Source: Atopobiaceae bacterium UBA5363
GTDB taxonomy: Bacteria; Actinomycetota; Coriobacteriia; Coriobacteriales; Atopobiaceae
Assembly: GCA_002407925.1 (NCBI GenBank)
Contig: DHPN01000021.1
Span: forward strand, 24,545 to 62,038
DNA length: 37,494 nt
Reading direction: 5' to 3'
This document shows positions 15,599 through 23,645 of this stretch, one piece after another. The notes under the pieces are model-generated. The model was given only the letters and a program-made list of their open reading frames with translations, ran no database searches and was not told where the DNA came from. Within the stretch, counting starts at the first letter, position 1. Every line of letters starts with the position of its first letter. The translations under genes and the position numbers were made by a program.

Positions 15599-16849
15599 TC
15601 ATTGGGTCCAAGCAGGGCAGAGCTCCGCGTGACGGTGTCTGAGACAGCGCGGCGCACGGTAGCTTGGGCACTGGTCGAAGTCCACATACTCGACTTTCTC
15701 GACCAGATCATCGATCATCGCGTCGTGGTCGAAGCAATCCCACGCTTCATGGACCTCGTCGATGCGAGCATGCGTCTCGGGACGCCGGGGCATAAACAAA
15801 GTGCAGCAGTCAGGGGCAGTCTCGCAACAGATGTCATAGGTTCCAATTTGTTGCGCACGCGCGATTATCTCCTGCTTGTCAGAGCCGATCAATGGCCTGA
15901 GCACGGGAATGGTGGCCATCTCGTCGACAGCGGCTATGTTATCAAGAGTCTGGGAGGCGACTTGTCCCAGCGACTCGCCTGTCACGAGCGCCTTTGCTCC
16001 CTCAAGCCGCGCAATGCGCTGCGCGACGGCAAACATCACACGACGGTACATGATGATCCTGAGGCTCTGCGGCACGGCAAGGGAAATTTCCCGCTGTCGT
16101 GCCCCAAACGGCACAACGTACAACCGGCCCACGACTCCAGAGGGGGCAAAGGCATGGCAGATATCCTGACAGAGCCACTCACTCGTGTCAGAGGTCATCG
16201 GCCGCCCCGAGAAATGCACCGGCACGCAGACTGCTCCACGCCTGCCAACCAACCATGTGGCGACCGGTGAGTCGAAGCCTGAGGAAAGCAACGTAACGAC
16301 TTTCCCAGCGCTGCCGACGGGCAAGCCACCGACGCCGCGCTCGGTAAGCGCGTAGACGAAAACTGACGCTTGGTTCACTACGACATACACGGTTACATCT
16401 GGGTGGTGCACGTCGACTTTCTTGTCAGGAAACTGCTCGCAGAGCTTTGCCCCCACAAGGCGGTTGATGTCCAACGTATGCAATTCATAGTTGGTCGAGG
16501 AACGGTGGGCGTGCACCTTGAACGTCTGGAACTTCCCTGCCTCTCCAAGCGCACGAATCGCAGCCGCACAGTATGCGTTTTCGTCTAAGCCGCAGCGATA
16601 GGCCAACGACGCGCGAGCAACGCCAGGGACACGAAGGACCTGTCGTGCAATCCCGGGCACAGCAGAAGCGTCACTAGTCGTTACCAGCACGTGACCGGGA
16701 ATGCGGCGCACGTCTATGTCTGGTAGCTTTCCTAGCACATGTCGAATATTGGTTACAAGCTGGTTCTCAAAGGTCGAGCGATTGCGGCCCTTGAGACCTA
16801 TCTCGTGATAATGAACAAGACAAACACATTCTGAAATTGTCTCAGCCAC
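15599..16849 (-). CDS. thiI: tRNA 4-thiouridine synthase ThiI (THUMP + PP-loop)
   Basis: ThiI adenylates tRNA U8 and inserts sulfur, and in many bacteria also supplies sulfur for thiamine. The order is an N-terminal ferredoxin-like part (VHYHEIGLKGRNR), a THUMP domain (about residues 60-165), then the PP-loop ATPase. The PP-loop reads LLSSGFDSPVA, whereas the family norm is SGGxDSP. LVTGESLGQVASQTLDN and CCETAPDCCTLF are typical. There is no rhodanese domain; the 416-residue protein ends in a short Cys-containing tail. The start is GTG 16849, one base after the rpoZ stop, with AGGA 8 bases upstream; the frame is open to 16885 inside rpoZ but that is less likely. It is the last gene of mihF-gmk-rpoZ-thiI. 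Confidence 0.93.
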   Translation of the reverse strand: MAETISECVCLVHYHEIGLKGRNRSTFENQLVTNIRHVLGKLPDIDVRRIPGHVLVTTSDASAVPGIARQVLRVPGVARASLAYRCGLDENAYCAAAIRALGEAGKFQTFKVHAHRSSTNYELHTLDINRLVGAKLCEQFPDKKVDVHHPDVTVYVVVNQASVFVYALTERGVGGLPVGSAGKVVTLLSSGFDSPVATWLVGRRGAVCVPVHFSGRPMTSDTSEWLCQDICHAFAPSGVVGRLYVVPFGARQREISLAVPQSLRIIMYRRVMFAVAQRIARLEGAKALVTGESLGQVASQTLDNIAAVDEMATIPVLRPLIGSDKQEIIARAQQIGTYDICCETAPDCCTLFMPRRPETHARIDEVHEAWDCFDHDAMIDDLVEKVEYVDFDQCPSYRAPRCLRHRHAELCPAWTQ

Positions 16850-16850
16850 A

Positions 16851-17147
16851 TTAAGATTCCTGCTGCTTCTTTGACGGCTCGACACCGCTTAACTCCTTGT
16901 CAAAATCCTTCTTGACATAGGAAAGCGTACCGTCATTGATCTCGTTCATGGCAATGGAGACTGGGTCCTCGCCAGAGACGACGGTGGTAATGTCATCGAA
17001 GTCTTGGATCTGAGTCACACGCATGTGCTGGCCGCAAACCATGTTGTTAATGTCACACGCACGCTTAGAGGCGACGGCACACAGCAAGAAGGGGTTGCGC
17101 TCACACTTGTCAAGCAATGAATCAATCTCAGGTTTAACAACGGACAT
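16851..17147 (-). CDS. rpoZ: RNA polymerase omega subunit
   Basis: The small assembly subunit of RNA polymerase. The conserved core is CERNPFLLCAVASKRACDIN, equivalent to the usual NRYxLVxxAAKRARQI, followed by MNEINDGTLSYVKK, the normal C-terminal part. ATG 17147 (98 residues, MSVVKPEIDSLLDKCERNPF) is preceded by GGAGGT at a 10-base spacing and lies inside the last codons of gmk (14-base overlap). An in-frame ATG at 17165 lacks an SD. Position after gmk is the standard actinobacterial arrangement. Confidence 0.95.
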   Translation of the reverse strand: MSVVKPEIDSLLDKCERNPFLLCAVASKRACDINNMVCGQHMRVTQIQDFDDITTVVSGEDPVSIAMNEINDGTLSYVKKDFDKELSGVEPSKKQQES

Positions 17148-17727
17148 TGTTGATGGGACCTCCATCTATTTCGTACCTTTGTATGACGGCGATGAGCTCT
17201 TCTGTCGCACGCGCCACGTCGTCGTTCACGATACGTACATCGTAGCGCTCGCCACAGGAGATTTCATGGCGAGCATCTGAAAGACGCAACTCTATCTGTG
17301 CCTCATCTTCTGTAGCACGGCCGCGCAAGCGTCGCTCAAGCTCTTGAATCGAAGGCGGCTCAATGAAGATGAGCACCGCATCGGGAAAGGCTTTTCTCAC
17401 GTTAAACGCGCCTTGGCAATCGATCTCCAAGATCACCGAGCGACCCTCAGCAATGCGGCGCTCCACCTCGCTGCGCAGCGTCCCATAACGATGGCCATGG
17501 ACGAAAGCCCACTCCAAGAATTGCCCAGCATCGACGCGACGGGCAAACTCCTCATCTGAGAGGTAATGATACGAGACTCCCTCGACCTCTCCTGGCCTTG
17601 GGGACCTCGTAGTCGCTGACACTGTTAGATCAATATCAGGCCTTTTCGCTCGGATACGGGCGACGAGCGTGCCCTTCCCCACACCTGCAGGCCCTGATAT
17701 GACAAAAAGACGAGGCCTCGCTTTCAC
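17134..17727 (-). CDS. gmk: Guanylate kinase
   Basis: Phosphorylates GMP to GDP with ATP. The P-loop is ISGPAGVGKGTLV (about residues 10-22); GMP-binding features are SATTRSPRPGEVEGVSYHYL and FLEWAFVHGHRYGT; ILEIDCQGAFNVRK carries the second conserved block and RLRGRATEDEAQIELRL the LID. It has the normal 197-residue length. The start codon is GTG, sharing its first base with the mihF stop (TAGTG). The 3' end overlaps rpoZ by 14 bases, so the three genes are tightly coupled. Confidence 0.96.
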   Translation of the reverse strand: MKARPRLFVISGPAGVGKGTLVARIRAKRPDIDLTVSATTRSPRPGEVEGVSYHYLSDEEFARRVDAGQFLEWAFVHGHRYGTLRSEVERRIAEGRSVILEIDCQGAFNVRKAFPDAVLIFIEPPSIQELERRLRGRATEDEAQIELRLSDARHEISCGERYDVRIVNDDVARATEELIAVIQRYEIDGGPINNVRC

Positions 17728-18035
17728 TACTTCGAAAGCACCTCGAGAAGCTGCTCGCGCTGGCGTGCGCCGAGGCCCTTGACGCGACGGGTAGCGGAGA
17801 TGCCAAGCTCATCCATGATCTTTGCAGCTTTAGCCTTGCCATAGCCAGGAAGCGACTCTATCAGTGCAGAAACTTTTAAACGACTCGCGATGGGGTCATC
17901 TGAATCAAGGACTTCCTCAAGGGTGACTTGTCCATTCTTGATCTTGTCACGAAGCTCCGCGCGAGCATGACGCGCCGCGGCGGCTTTCTCGAGTGCCTGC
18001 TTGCGCTGCTCTTCGCTCAGCTGAGGTAGTGCCAT
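17727..18035 (-). CDS. mihF: Integration host factor, actinobacterial type (mIHF)
   Basis: A 102-residue single-chain nucleoid protein of the mycobacterial IHF family, unrelated to HU/IHF. An N-terminal helix (LSEEQRKQALEKAAAARHARAEL) leads to DKIKNGQVTLEEVLD and a helix-two-turn-helix region around SALIESLPGYGKAKAAKIMDELGISATRRVKGLGARQREQL, the DNA-binding part. The start is ATG 18035, 5 bases after GGAGG; an in-frame TTG at 18047 is not needed. It is the first gene of the mihF-gmk-rpoZ-thiI operon, a neighbourhood that strongly points to Actinobacteria. Confidence 0.94.
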   Translation of the reverse strand: MALPQLSEEQRKQALEKAAAARHARAELRDKIKNGQVTLEEVLDSDDPIASRLKVSALIESLPGYGKAKAAKIMDELGISATRRVKGLGARQREQLLEVLSK

Positions 18036-18113
18036 GAAGTCCTCCAAACATAGATGAAAATATGACCGTACAGCCCGTACTACAGGGCGCTATGTGCTGA
18101 TTCCCTGCACGCT

Positions 18114-18141
18114 GCTATAGTTTGCCAATCTTTTTGCAAAA
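18114..18141 (-). promoter_or_regulatory. Candidate promoter of the mihF operon
   Basis: On the minus strand TTTTGC (18141-18136), a 16-base spacer, then TATAGC (18119-18114), giving a leader of about 70 bases. The match is moderate and the choice of -35 is uncertain. Confidence 0.35.
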
Positions 18142-18205
18142 GTACAAGAGTGAGCTGCGAAAATGTTCACGAATGGGTTCGTAATCACCACAAATGCACA
18201 GTTAA

Positions 18206-18221
18206 GTGCCATAAAAGGCAC
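18206..18221 (-). terminator. Weak hairpin after pyrE, possible operon end
   Basis: GTGCC (18206-18210) and GGCAC (18217-18221) form a 5-bp stem with a 6-base loop, 8 bases past the pyrE stop. Only a short TTAACT follows on the minus strand, so it may attenuate rather than stop transcription toward mihF. Confidence 0.3.
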
Positions 18222-18228
18222 GCTGACG

Positions 18229-18885
18229 CTATCTGGTCATCCAAGATTCATCTGCGGGATTGTCGCGAAAGGCCAAAAGCCGCCTCTCGTCCTCGGCGGC
18301 GATATAGTCCTCCTCCACTGCCACCTTCACAAGACAGTCGAGGTTAGTCAGGCTTGCGCTTGCGACGTCGGCCGCCGAGAGCCGATCAATAGCACGTTGC
18401 ATGCCGTAGGTAAAGATCGACATGACCCCCATTACGTTTGCCCCTGCTTCGCGCAGTGGCAAAACGCAATCGAGGACAGACCCACCCGTTGAAATGAGAT
18501 CCTCTATCACGACAACTCTCTCCTGCGGCTCAAGGTGCCCCTCAATCTGATTGTTGCGGCCATGGTCTTTGGCCGACCCACGCACGTAGCCCATCGGGAG
18601 GCCGAGGCGATCCGCGGCAATGGCCGCATGAGCAATGCCAGCAGTAGACGTTCCCATCAGCATCTCAGCCTCAGGATATAAGGCGGCGACCCTTGCGGCA
18701 ATTGCCTCGTCCACGAGCGTCCGCACTTCTGGATACGACAAGGTCAAGCGATTGTCGCAATATATCGGGCTTTTGATGCCGCTTGCCCATACAAACGGCT
18801 TTGCAGGACGCAAAAACACCGCCTTTATAGAAAGGAGCGCGGCAGCAATATCTTTGTCTGTTGCGGTCGAAGTTACTTGGTTCAT
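18229..18885 (-). CDS. pyrE: Orotate phosphoribosyltransferase
   Basis: Converts orotate and PRPP to orotidine 5'-monophosphate. Conserved blocks are AVFLRPAKPFVWASGIKSPIYCDNRLTLSYPEVR near the N-terminus (typical of the Gram-positive form), the GTSTAGIAHAAIAA loop, YVRGSAKDHGRNNQIEG (flexible catalytic loop) and the PRPP motif VVVIEDLISTGGS. I start at ATG 18885 (218 residues, MNQVTSTATDKDIAAALL), which fits the family N-terminus and follows a GGAAG-rich stretch; the frame is open to 18936, and ATG 18921 is another option. It is the last gene of the pyr operon, 61 bases after pyrF. Confidence 0.94.
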   Translation of the reverse strand: MNQVTSTATDKDIAAALLSIKAVFLRPAKPFVWASGIKSPIYCDNRLTLSYPEVRTLVDEAIAARVAALYPEAEMLMGTSTAGIAHAAIAADRLGLPMGYVRGSAKDHGRNNQIEGHLEPQERVVVIEDLISTGGSVLDCVLPLREAGANVMGVMSIFTYGMQRAIDRLSAADVASASLTNLDCLVKVAVEEDYIAAEDERRLLAFRDNPADESWMTR

Positions 18886-18946
18886 CTTCCTACTCTCTTC
18901 CTTTTTCACATTTCTTGTCATGCACGCCTTGGCCATGCCGACGGAG

Positions 18947-19669
18947 CTAGGGTCGCATGAGCTCCTGGACTATTGCATCAAATGCGACGGCTGGATCCTG
19001 CGCGCGAGTGATGGGGCGACCTATGACGAGCTTTGAGGCCCCTGCTGCAAGGGCACGCGACGGCGTGGAGACGCGTTGCTGGTCTTCGAGAGCAGAGCCT
19101 GTCGGGCGAATCCCAGGCGTCACAATGAGTCCAGATGGGCCGAGAGACTTCCGCATAGCGGAGGCCTCCTGCGGCGAGCAGACGACGCCGTCGGCTCCCG
19201 CATCAACAGAAAGCATCGCAAGGCGCGCGACCTCGGCCTCGACAGAAAATTCGATGCCGATTGAGACAAGGTCATCTCGACTAAGGCTGGTGAGCACAGA
19301 AATTGCAACCAGCTGAGTGCGTGATCCGCGCTCTGAGGCGGCCTCCTCAATACCGGCCCGCGCTTGCGCAACCATCTCGGACCCGCCAAGGCCGTGCACA
19401 GAAAGCAGGTCAGCCCCCACAAGCGACGCGACGCGCGCAGCACCTCTCACCTGAAAGGGAATGTCGTGAAGCTTTAGGTCCAAAAAGACGTGCAGCCCTC
19501 GTTTGCGCAGCTGTTCCACGATAGAAGGTCCACAGGCGTAATAGAGGGTCATGCCCACTTTGACCCAGCTTGCCCTTCCGGCAAGCTTATCAGCCAGCGA
19601 CAGGGCGTCATCGCGGCTGCAGTCAAGAGCCACGATGACAGCCTCTCGCGCTTCTTCTTGACTTAGCAT
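18947..19669 (-). CDS. pyrF: Orotidine 5'-phosphate decarboxylase
   Basis: Decarboxylates OMP to UMP, the last step of the pathway. The 240-residue group-1 barrel has VIVALDCSRDDALSLADKL, the catalytic motif DLKLHDIPFQVRGAA (the D-K-D charge array), and the phosphate-binding end VTPGIRPTG ... LVIGRPITRAQDP. Its ATG lies inside the last codons of pyrD (7-base overlap, ATGCTAA). The gene is complete. Confidence 0.96.
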   Translation of the reverse strand: MLSQEEAREAVIVALDCSRDDALSLADKLAGRASWVKVGMTLYYACGPSIVEQLRKRGLHVFLDLKLHDIPFQVRGAARVASLVGADLLSVHGLGGSEMVAQARAGIEEAASERGSRTQLVAISVLTSLSRDDLVSIGIEFSVEAEVARLAMLSVDAGADGVVCSPQEASAMRKSLGPSGLIVTPGIRPTGSALEDQQRVSTPSRALAAGASKLVIGRPITRAQDPAVAFDAIVQELMRP

Positions 19670-20595
19670 GTGAAAGCTCCAATCAAATCGTTGATGTCAT
19701 CGGCGCCCTGCTCAGCCACCCACGACTCAAGCTCGCGTGCCACTCGCACGGCACAGCTGGGATCGTAGAGGTTCGCCGTGCCGACAGAGACGGCTGTGGC
19801 GCCAGCCAAGATGAATTCAGCGGCATCTGCGCCGCTCTGGATGCCACCAATGCCACACAGAGGCAGGCTGCAAGCGCTATGGGCCTCCCAGACCATGCGA
19901 ACGGCGATGGGGTGGATCGCAGGTCCCGAAAGGCCGGCAGTGGGACGTGAGAGACGGCTGCGGCGTGAGCTCACATCGATTGCCATCGCCGGGATGGTGT
20001 TGATCAAAGACAAGGCATCGGCTCCGGCATCCTCAAGGGCGTGGGCGATCTCCTGTACGCGAACAGGGCCCATCTTCACCACAAGAGGACGCTGCGTGTG
20101 GGGACGCACGGCACGCACGACTTTAGCGGCGCCCTCTGGCGTCGAGCCGATCGCGGCGCCGCCACAAGCTATGTTCGGGCATGAAATGTTAAGCTCTATT
20201 CCCGCTGCGAAAGGCGCATGCTCCTCATACAGCTCAACTGCGGAAACATACTCCTCAACGCTGTGGCCGGCTGCTTGCACGATTACCGCGCACCCCCGCG
20301 CGGCAAGCCCGCTCAGATAGGCGCCGCTTTGAGCGAGCATCGCCGGAATCCCGGGGTTCTGCAGGCCGACAGAGTTCATCATGCCAGACGGCGTCTCGAA
20401 CAGGCGCGGCGCTGGGTTACCATCCCATGGCTTGGCTGAGCATCCTTTGCAGGTGATCGCGCCTAGCTTGGCCACATCGAAGAAGCCTTCAAACTCGCTG
20501 CCGAAACCAAACGTGCCCGATGCGGTGTTCACAGGGTTCCTCATGCGAATGCCACCTAAGTCAACTGTCATGCGAGGCTTCTTTGCACTGCTCAC
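19663..20595 (-). CDS. pyrD: Dihydroorotate dehydrogenase, class 1B catalytic subunit
   Basis: The FMN subunit of the NAD-linked enzyme that oxidises dihydroorotate to orotate; it pairs with PyrK. Class 1 features are NPVNTASGTFGFGSEF, CKGCSAKPWDGNPAPRLFETPSGMMNSVGLQNPG, ELNISCPNIACGG with the catalytic-loop Cys, VVKMGP, INTIPAMAID and GIGGIQSGADAAEFILAGATAVSVGTANL. The start is GTG 20595 (310 residues), overlapping the pyrK stop as GTGA, with GGAGG 7 bases away. The 1B type is supported by the adjacent pyrK. Confidence 0.95.
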   Translation of the reverse strand: MSSAKKPRMTVDLGGIRMRNPVNTASGTFGFGSEFEGFFDVAKLGAITCKGCSAKPWDGNPAPRLFETPSGMMNSVGLQNPGIPAMLAQSGAYLSGLAARGCAVIVQAAGHSVEEYVSAVELYEEHAPFAAGIELNISCPNIACGGAAIGSTPEGAAKVVRAVRPHTQRPLVVKMGPVRVQEIAHALEDAGADALSLINTIPAMAIDVSSRRSRLSRPTAGLSGPAIHPIAVRMVWEAHSACSLPLCGIGGIQSGADAAEFILAGATAVSVGTANLYDPSCAVRVARELESWVAEQGADDINDLIGAFTC

Positions 20596-21386
20596 CAAAG
20601 CACCTCCTCCGCGTTAAAAACCGGTCCGTCTGTGCAGCAAAACTTATAGCCCCCCGCGACCATGGCGACATTACAGGTATGACAGGCGCCGAAGCCGCAG
20701 CTCATCATCTGCTCAAGGGACACCTGACAGAAGACGTGCGCCTTATGGGCGCACGCTGCCACGCCAGCCATCATCGGCGCAGGTCCGCATGACATGATCA
20801 AGGAAAACGGCGTGAGGTCCGTCGCCTGCAGCGCTTGCGTCGTGAAGCCGTGAAAACCCTTTGAACCATCGTCGGTGCACACAAGGACCGATGACGCCCC
20901 TATGTCCATGAACTCTTGCTCGCCCCAAAGCTGAGACGCGCTGCGTGCGCCAATGACGGCCTCAAACGCTATTCCCTTCTGCGCGAGCTCGCGTCCTGCG
21001 GCCAAAAGGGGGACGATCCCGACGCCGCCAGCGACAAGCAGCACGCGGCTCTCCTCGCTGCGCGGGAGCCGCCAGCCGTTCCCGCAAGGCCCTACGACGG
21101 TGGAGCCTTGCCCCACCGCCATCGCCGCCAAGCGCCTCGTGCCATCTCCCACGGTCGCGACGACAAGCTCTATCTCGCCTGCCATTTGGTCGATGCTGGC
21201 AAACGAAAGGGGTATGCGAAGGAGTTGGGAACGATCACCCGGCACGTCAACGTTAATGAACTGGCCGGCCCGCAACGTCCGGGAAAGCTCCGGGGAGCAA
21301 ATGACAACTCGCCAGATCTCCTCGGCGAGCTCAGCTTTGCTTGTCACAATAAAGTCATAGAGATGTACCCGCGCAGTCGACTCCAC
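20592..21386 (-). CDS. pyrK: Dihydroorotate dehydrogenase electron-transfer subunit
   Basis: The FAD/2Fe-2S subunit that passes electrons from PyrD to NAD+. A ferredoxin-reductase-type FAD domain has LRIPLSFASID, the NAD part has VLLVAGGVGIVPLLAAGREL, and the C-terminal cluster ligands are SCGFGACHTC and FCCTDGPVF (four Cys in the PyrK spacing). I choose GTG 21386 (264 residues, MESTARVHLYDFIVTSK) because AGGAGG lies 4 bases before it and the N-terminus fits PyrK. A start at GTG 21434, overlapping the pyrC stop as GTGA, is also possible and would add 16 residues. Confidence 0.93.
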   Translation of the reverse strand: MESTARVHLYDFIVTSKAELAEEIWRVVICSPELSRTLRAGQFINVDVPGDRSQLLRIPLSFASIDQMAGEIELVVATVGDGTRRLAAMAVGQGSTVVGPCGNGWRLPRSEESRVLLVAGGVGIVPLLAAGRELAQKGIAFEAVIGARSASQLWGEQEFMDIGASSVLVCTDDGSKGFHGFTTQALQATDLTPFSLIMSCGPAPMMAGVAACAHKAHVFCQVSLEQMMSCGFGACHTCNVAMVAGGYKFCCTDGPVFNAEEVLW

Positions 21387-21430
21387 GCATCCTCCTAGCT
21401 TCAAAGGCAGCATTTTCAGGCACGCGCGAC

Positions 21431-22723
21431 TCACGCGACGACACCTGAGGCCAGTGTCCTTTTGCCGTCCATGAACACATCGGAGGCCGCTCCTGTGAGC
21501 TTTGCGCCAAGAAATGCTGAGTTCTTCGACTTGCTCTCAAAATAATCTGGCGTAACGTCCACCGGAGCCGCAGGGTCAATCAGCGTCAAATCAGCTGCAG
21601 AACCCCTCTCTATCTTCACCGGTTCCAGCCGCAAGATCCTGCGAGGAGAGACGGCCATGCACTCAACCAGCCTCGACCAGCTCATCTTCTTCGGCAGGAC
21701 GAGCTTGGTAAGCATCAGCGGAAGGGACGTCTCCAGGCCGATGGTGCCAAAGAAGGCGATCTCCCACTCGCACTGCTTCTCATGGGCCGCGTGAGGCGCA
21801 TGGTCTGTGACCACGCAGTCAATCGTGCCGTCGCAGATGCCCTCGCGAAGCGCGGCGGCATCGGAGGCCAAGCGCAAGGGCGGGTTCATCTTCAGGTTGG
21901 TGTTGTAGTCATTCGTGATGTCATCTTCGCAAAGGAACAGGTGGTGCGGTGTGACCTCGCAGGTCACCGGCAGCCCCTCCCTCTTCGCCTCGCGCACATA
22001 TGCGAGCCCCTTGGCGGTGGATATATGGGCAACGTGCAGCGGGCATCCCGTAAGGCGGCAGAGTTCGATGTCGCGGATGATCTCGAGCTCTTCGCCAAGC
22101 GCAGGCCATCCGAACATACCCAGGCGCGTAGAGGCGCAGCCCTCATTGATGACGCCATTTGCCGTGAGCGACTCAACCTCGCAATGGGCGATCGCCACCC
22201 TGTCGAACTGAGAGACGTATTCCATGCAGGTGCGCATCATGCCGGCACTTTGCACGCCATGACCATCATCGGAAAATGCACAGGCGCCCTCGAGTACCAT
22301 GTCTCCGATCTCCGAGAGGGCCTCCCCCTTCTCCTGCCGGGTAAGGGCGCCAATTGGGCGTATGTGCACAAGACCTGCGGCTTGCCCGCGATCTATCTGA
22401 TACCGTATCTCAGCTCCTGTGTCAGTCACGGGGTCGGTGTTTGGCATCGTGGCGACATCAGTGAACCCTCCATGCGCGGCAGCGCGGCTGCCGGTGGCAA
22501 TTGTCTCTTTGTATTCGAAGCCCGGATCGCGAAAATGCACGTGCATGTCCACAAGGCCTGGCACCAAATACTTGCCGGAGGCATCTATGACCTCAGCTGA
22601 TGCCGGGGCGCTGAGATCTTTCCCGACCTCGGTTATCGAGCCTTCATCTATAAGCACGTCATAGATGCCATCAAGTGAGACCTGCGGGTCGACGACGTGG
22701 GCGCCTTTAAGCAGATATGCCAT
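21431..22723 (-). CDS. pyrC: Dihydroorotase (zinc, type I)
   Basis: Cyclises N-carbamoyl-aspartate to dihydroorotate. This is the long type I form of 430 residues. Metal motifs are VDMHVHFRDPG, VAIAHCE, LHVAHISTAKG and VVTDHAPHAAHEK; CEVTPHHLFL and NLKMNPPLR are also typical. ATG 22723 follows GGAGGA by 7 bases and lies inside the end of pyrB (17-base overlap). An in-frame start at 22738 is not needed. A 272-codon plus-strand frame within it (21782-22600) has no family features and is taken as a shadow. Confidence 0.95.
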   Translation of the reverse strand: MAYLLKGAHVVDPQVSLDGIYDVLIDEGSITEVGKDLSAPASAEVIDASGKYLVPGLVDMHVHFRDPGFEYKETIATGSRAAAHGGFTDVATMPNTDPVTDTGAEIRYQIDRGQAAGLVHIRPIGALTRQEKGEALSEIGDMVLEGACAFSDDGHGVQSAGMMRTCMEYVSQFDRVAIAHCEVESLTANGVINEGCASTRLGMFGWPALGEELEIIRDIELCRLTGCPLHVAHISTAKGLAYVREAKREGLPVTCEVTPHHLFLCEDDITNDYNTNLKMNPPLRLASDAAALREGICDGTIDCVVTDHAPHAAHEKQCEWEIAFFGTIGLETSLPLMLTKLVLPKKMSWSRLVECMAVSPRRILRLEPVKIERGSAADLTLIDPAAPVDVTPDYFESKSKNSAFLGAKLTGAASDVFMDGKRTLASGVVA

Positions 22724-23645
22724 TGTTCTCTCCTCCAAGCAGCAAGTACATCTCAGCCATACGGGTCAGCACGCCAGCATTGACCTGCTTCAAAATACGC
22801 GAACGCGCGCTGTCAGCAACCTCTGTGTTAATCTCCATCCCTCGGTTCATGGGACCGGGATGGCAAACAACCGCGCCTGGCTTCATCATCTGCTCGCGAC
22901 GCTCGTCCAAGCCATACAGGCGGTTGTACTCGCGACGGGACGGGATGGCCGCACCTTCCATGCGCTCAAGCTGGACGCGCAGCATGTACACCACATCAAC
23001 ATCCTCTATGACAGAGTCGAAGTCAGCGGTCTGCGGGCAGCCGAACCAGCTGGGATCATCAACTTGAAACGTCGGCGGGCCGACCAAGACAACCTCTGCC
23101 CCCATCGTCTTGAGCGCAGGCGTCAAGGAACCGCACACGCGACTGTGCGCAAGGTCGCCGACAATGGCAACCTTCAACCCATCGAGATGGCCGAACTCCT
23201 CCCTGATGGTGTAGAGGTCAAGTATAGCCTGCGTCGGGTGCTGATGCTTGCCGTCTCCGGCGTTGATAACGACAGCGTCCGTGTTCTCAGAGATTCTTTG
23301 TGGGGTGCCCGCAAGGCGTGCCCGACACACGAACATGTCGACGTTCATCGCGTCAATGGTCTGGATCGTATCTGCCAAGCTCTCGCCTTTGACGACAGAG
23401 CTTGTTGACCCCCCCATAGATAGGCTGTCGGCAGACAGGCGCTTCTCGGCAAGCTCAAAGGAGCTCTTCGTGCGCGTCGAGGGCTCGAGAAACAGGTTGA
23501 CAATGGTACGGCCGCGCAGGGCGGGGACTTTCTTTATCACCCGGTTGTTGACGATGGGGTCGAAGGACTTCGCGGTGTCTAATATCTGCGTTATGTCATC
23601 AGCGGTGAGACTGTTCGTGTCGATGAGATTTTTGACGCTCAGCAT
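22707..23645 (-). CDS. pyrB: Aspartate carbamoyltransferase catalytic chain
   Basis: Condenses carbamoyl phosphate with aspartate. The 312-residue protein has the carbamoyl-phosphate loop LFLEPSTRTKSSFE, the S-K loop GGSTSSVVKGESLADT, GDGKHQHPTQAILDLYTI and the C-terminal HPGPMNRGMEI. The ATG at 23645 shares one base with the pyrR stop (TAATG), with GGAGG 9 bases upstream. No pyrI regulatory subunit is seen, as expected for the Gram-positive type; control is more likely through PyrR. Confidence 0.96.
   Translation of the reverse strand: MLSVKNLIDTNSLTADDITQILDTAKSFDPIVNNRVIKKVPALRGRTIVNLFLEPSTRTKSSFELAEKRLSADSLSMGGSTSSVVKGESLADTIQTIDAMNVDMFVCRARLAGTPQRISENTDAVVINAGDGKHQHPTQAILDLYTIREEFGHLDGLKVAIVGDLAHSRVCGSLTPALKTMGAEVVLVGPPTFQVDDPSWFGCPQTADFDSVIEDVDVVYMLRVQLERMEGAAIPSRREYNRLYGLDERREQMMKPGAVVCHPGPMNRGMEINTEVADSARSRILKQVNAGVLTRMAEMYLLLGGENNGISA

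Noticed and set aside
21782..22600. 272-codon open frame on the plus strand inside pyrC
   Set aside because: pyrC on the other strand has all its catalytic motifs; this frame has no family features and is an antisense shadow typical of GC-rich DNA. The same applies to long plus-strand frames at 22665-23408 and 29824-30498.
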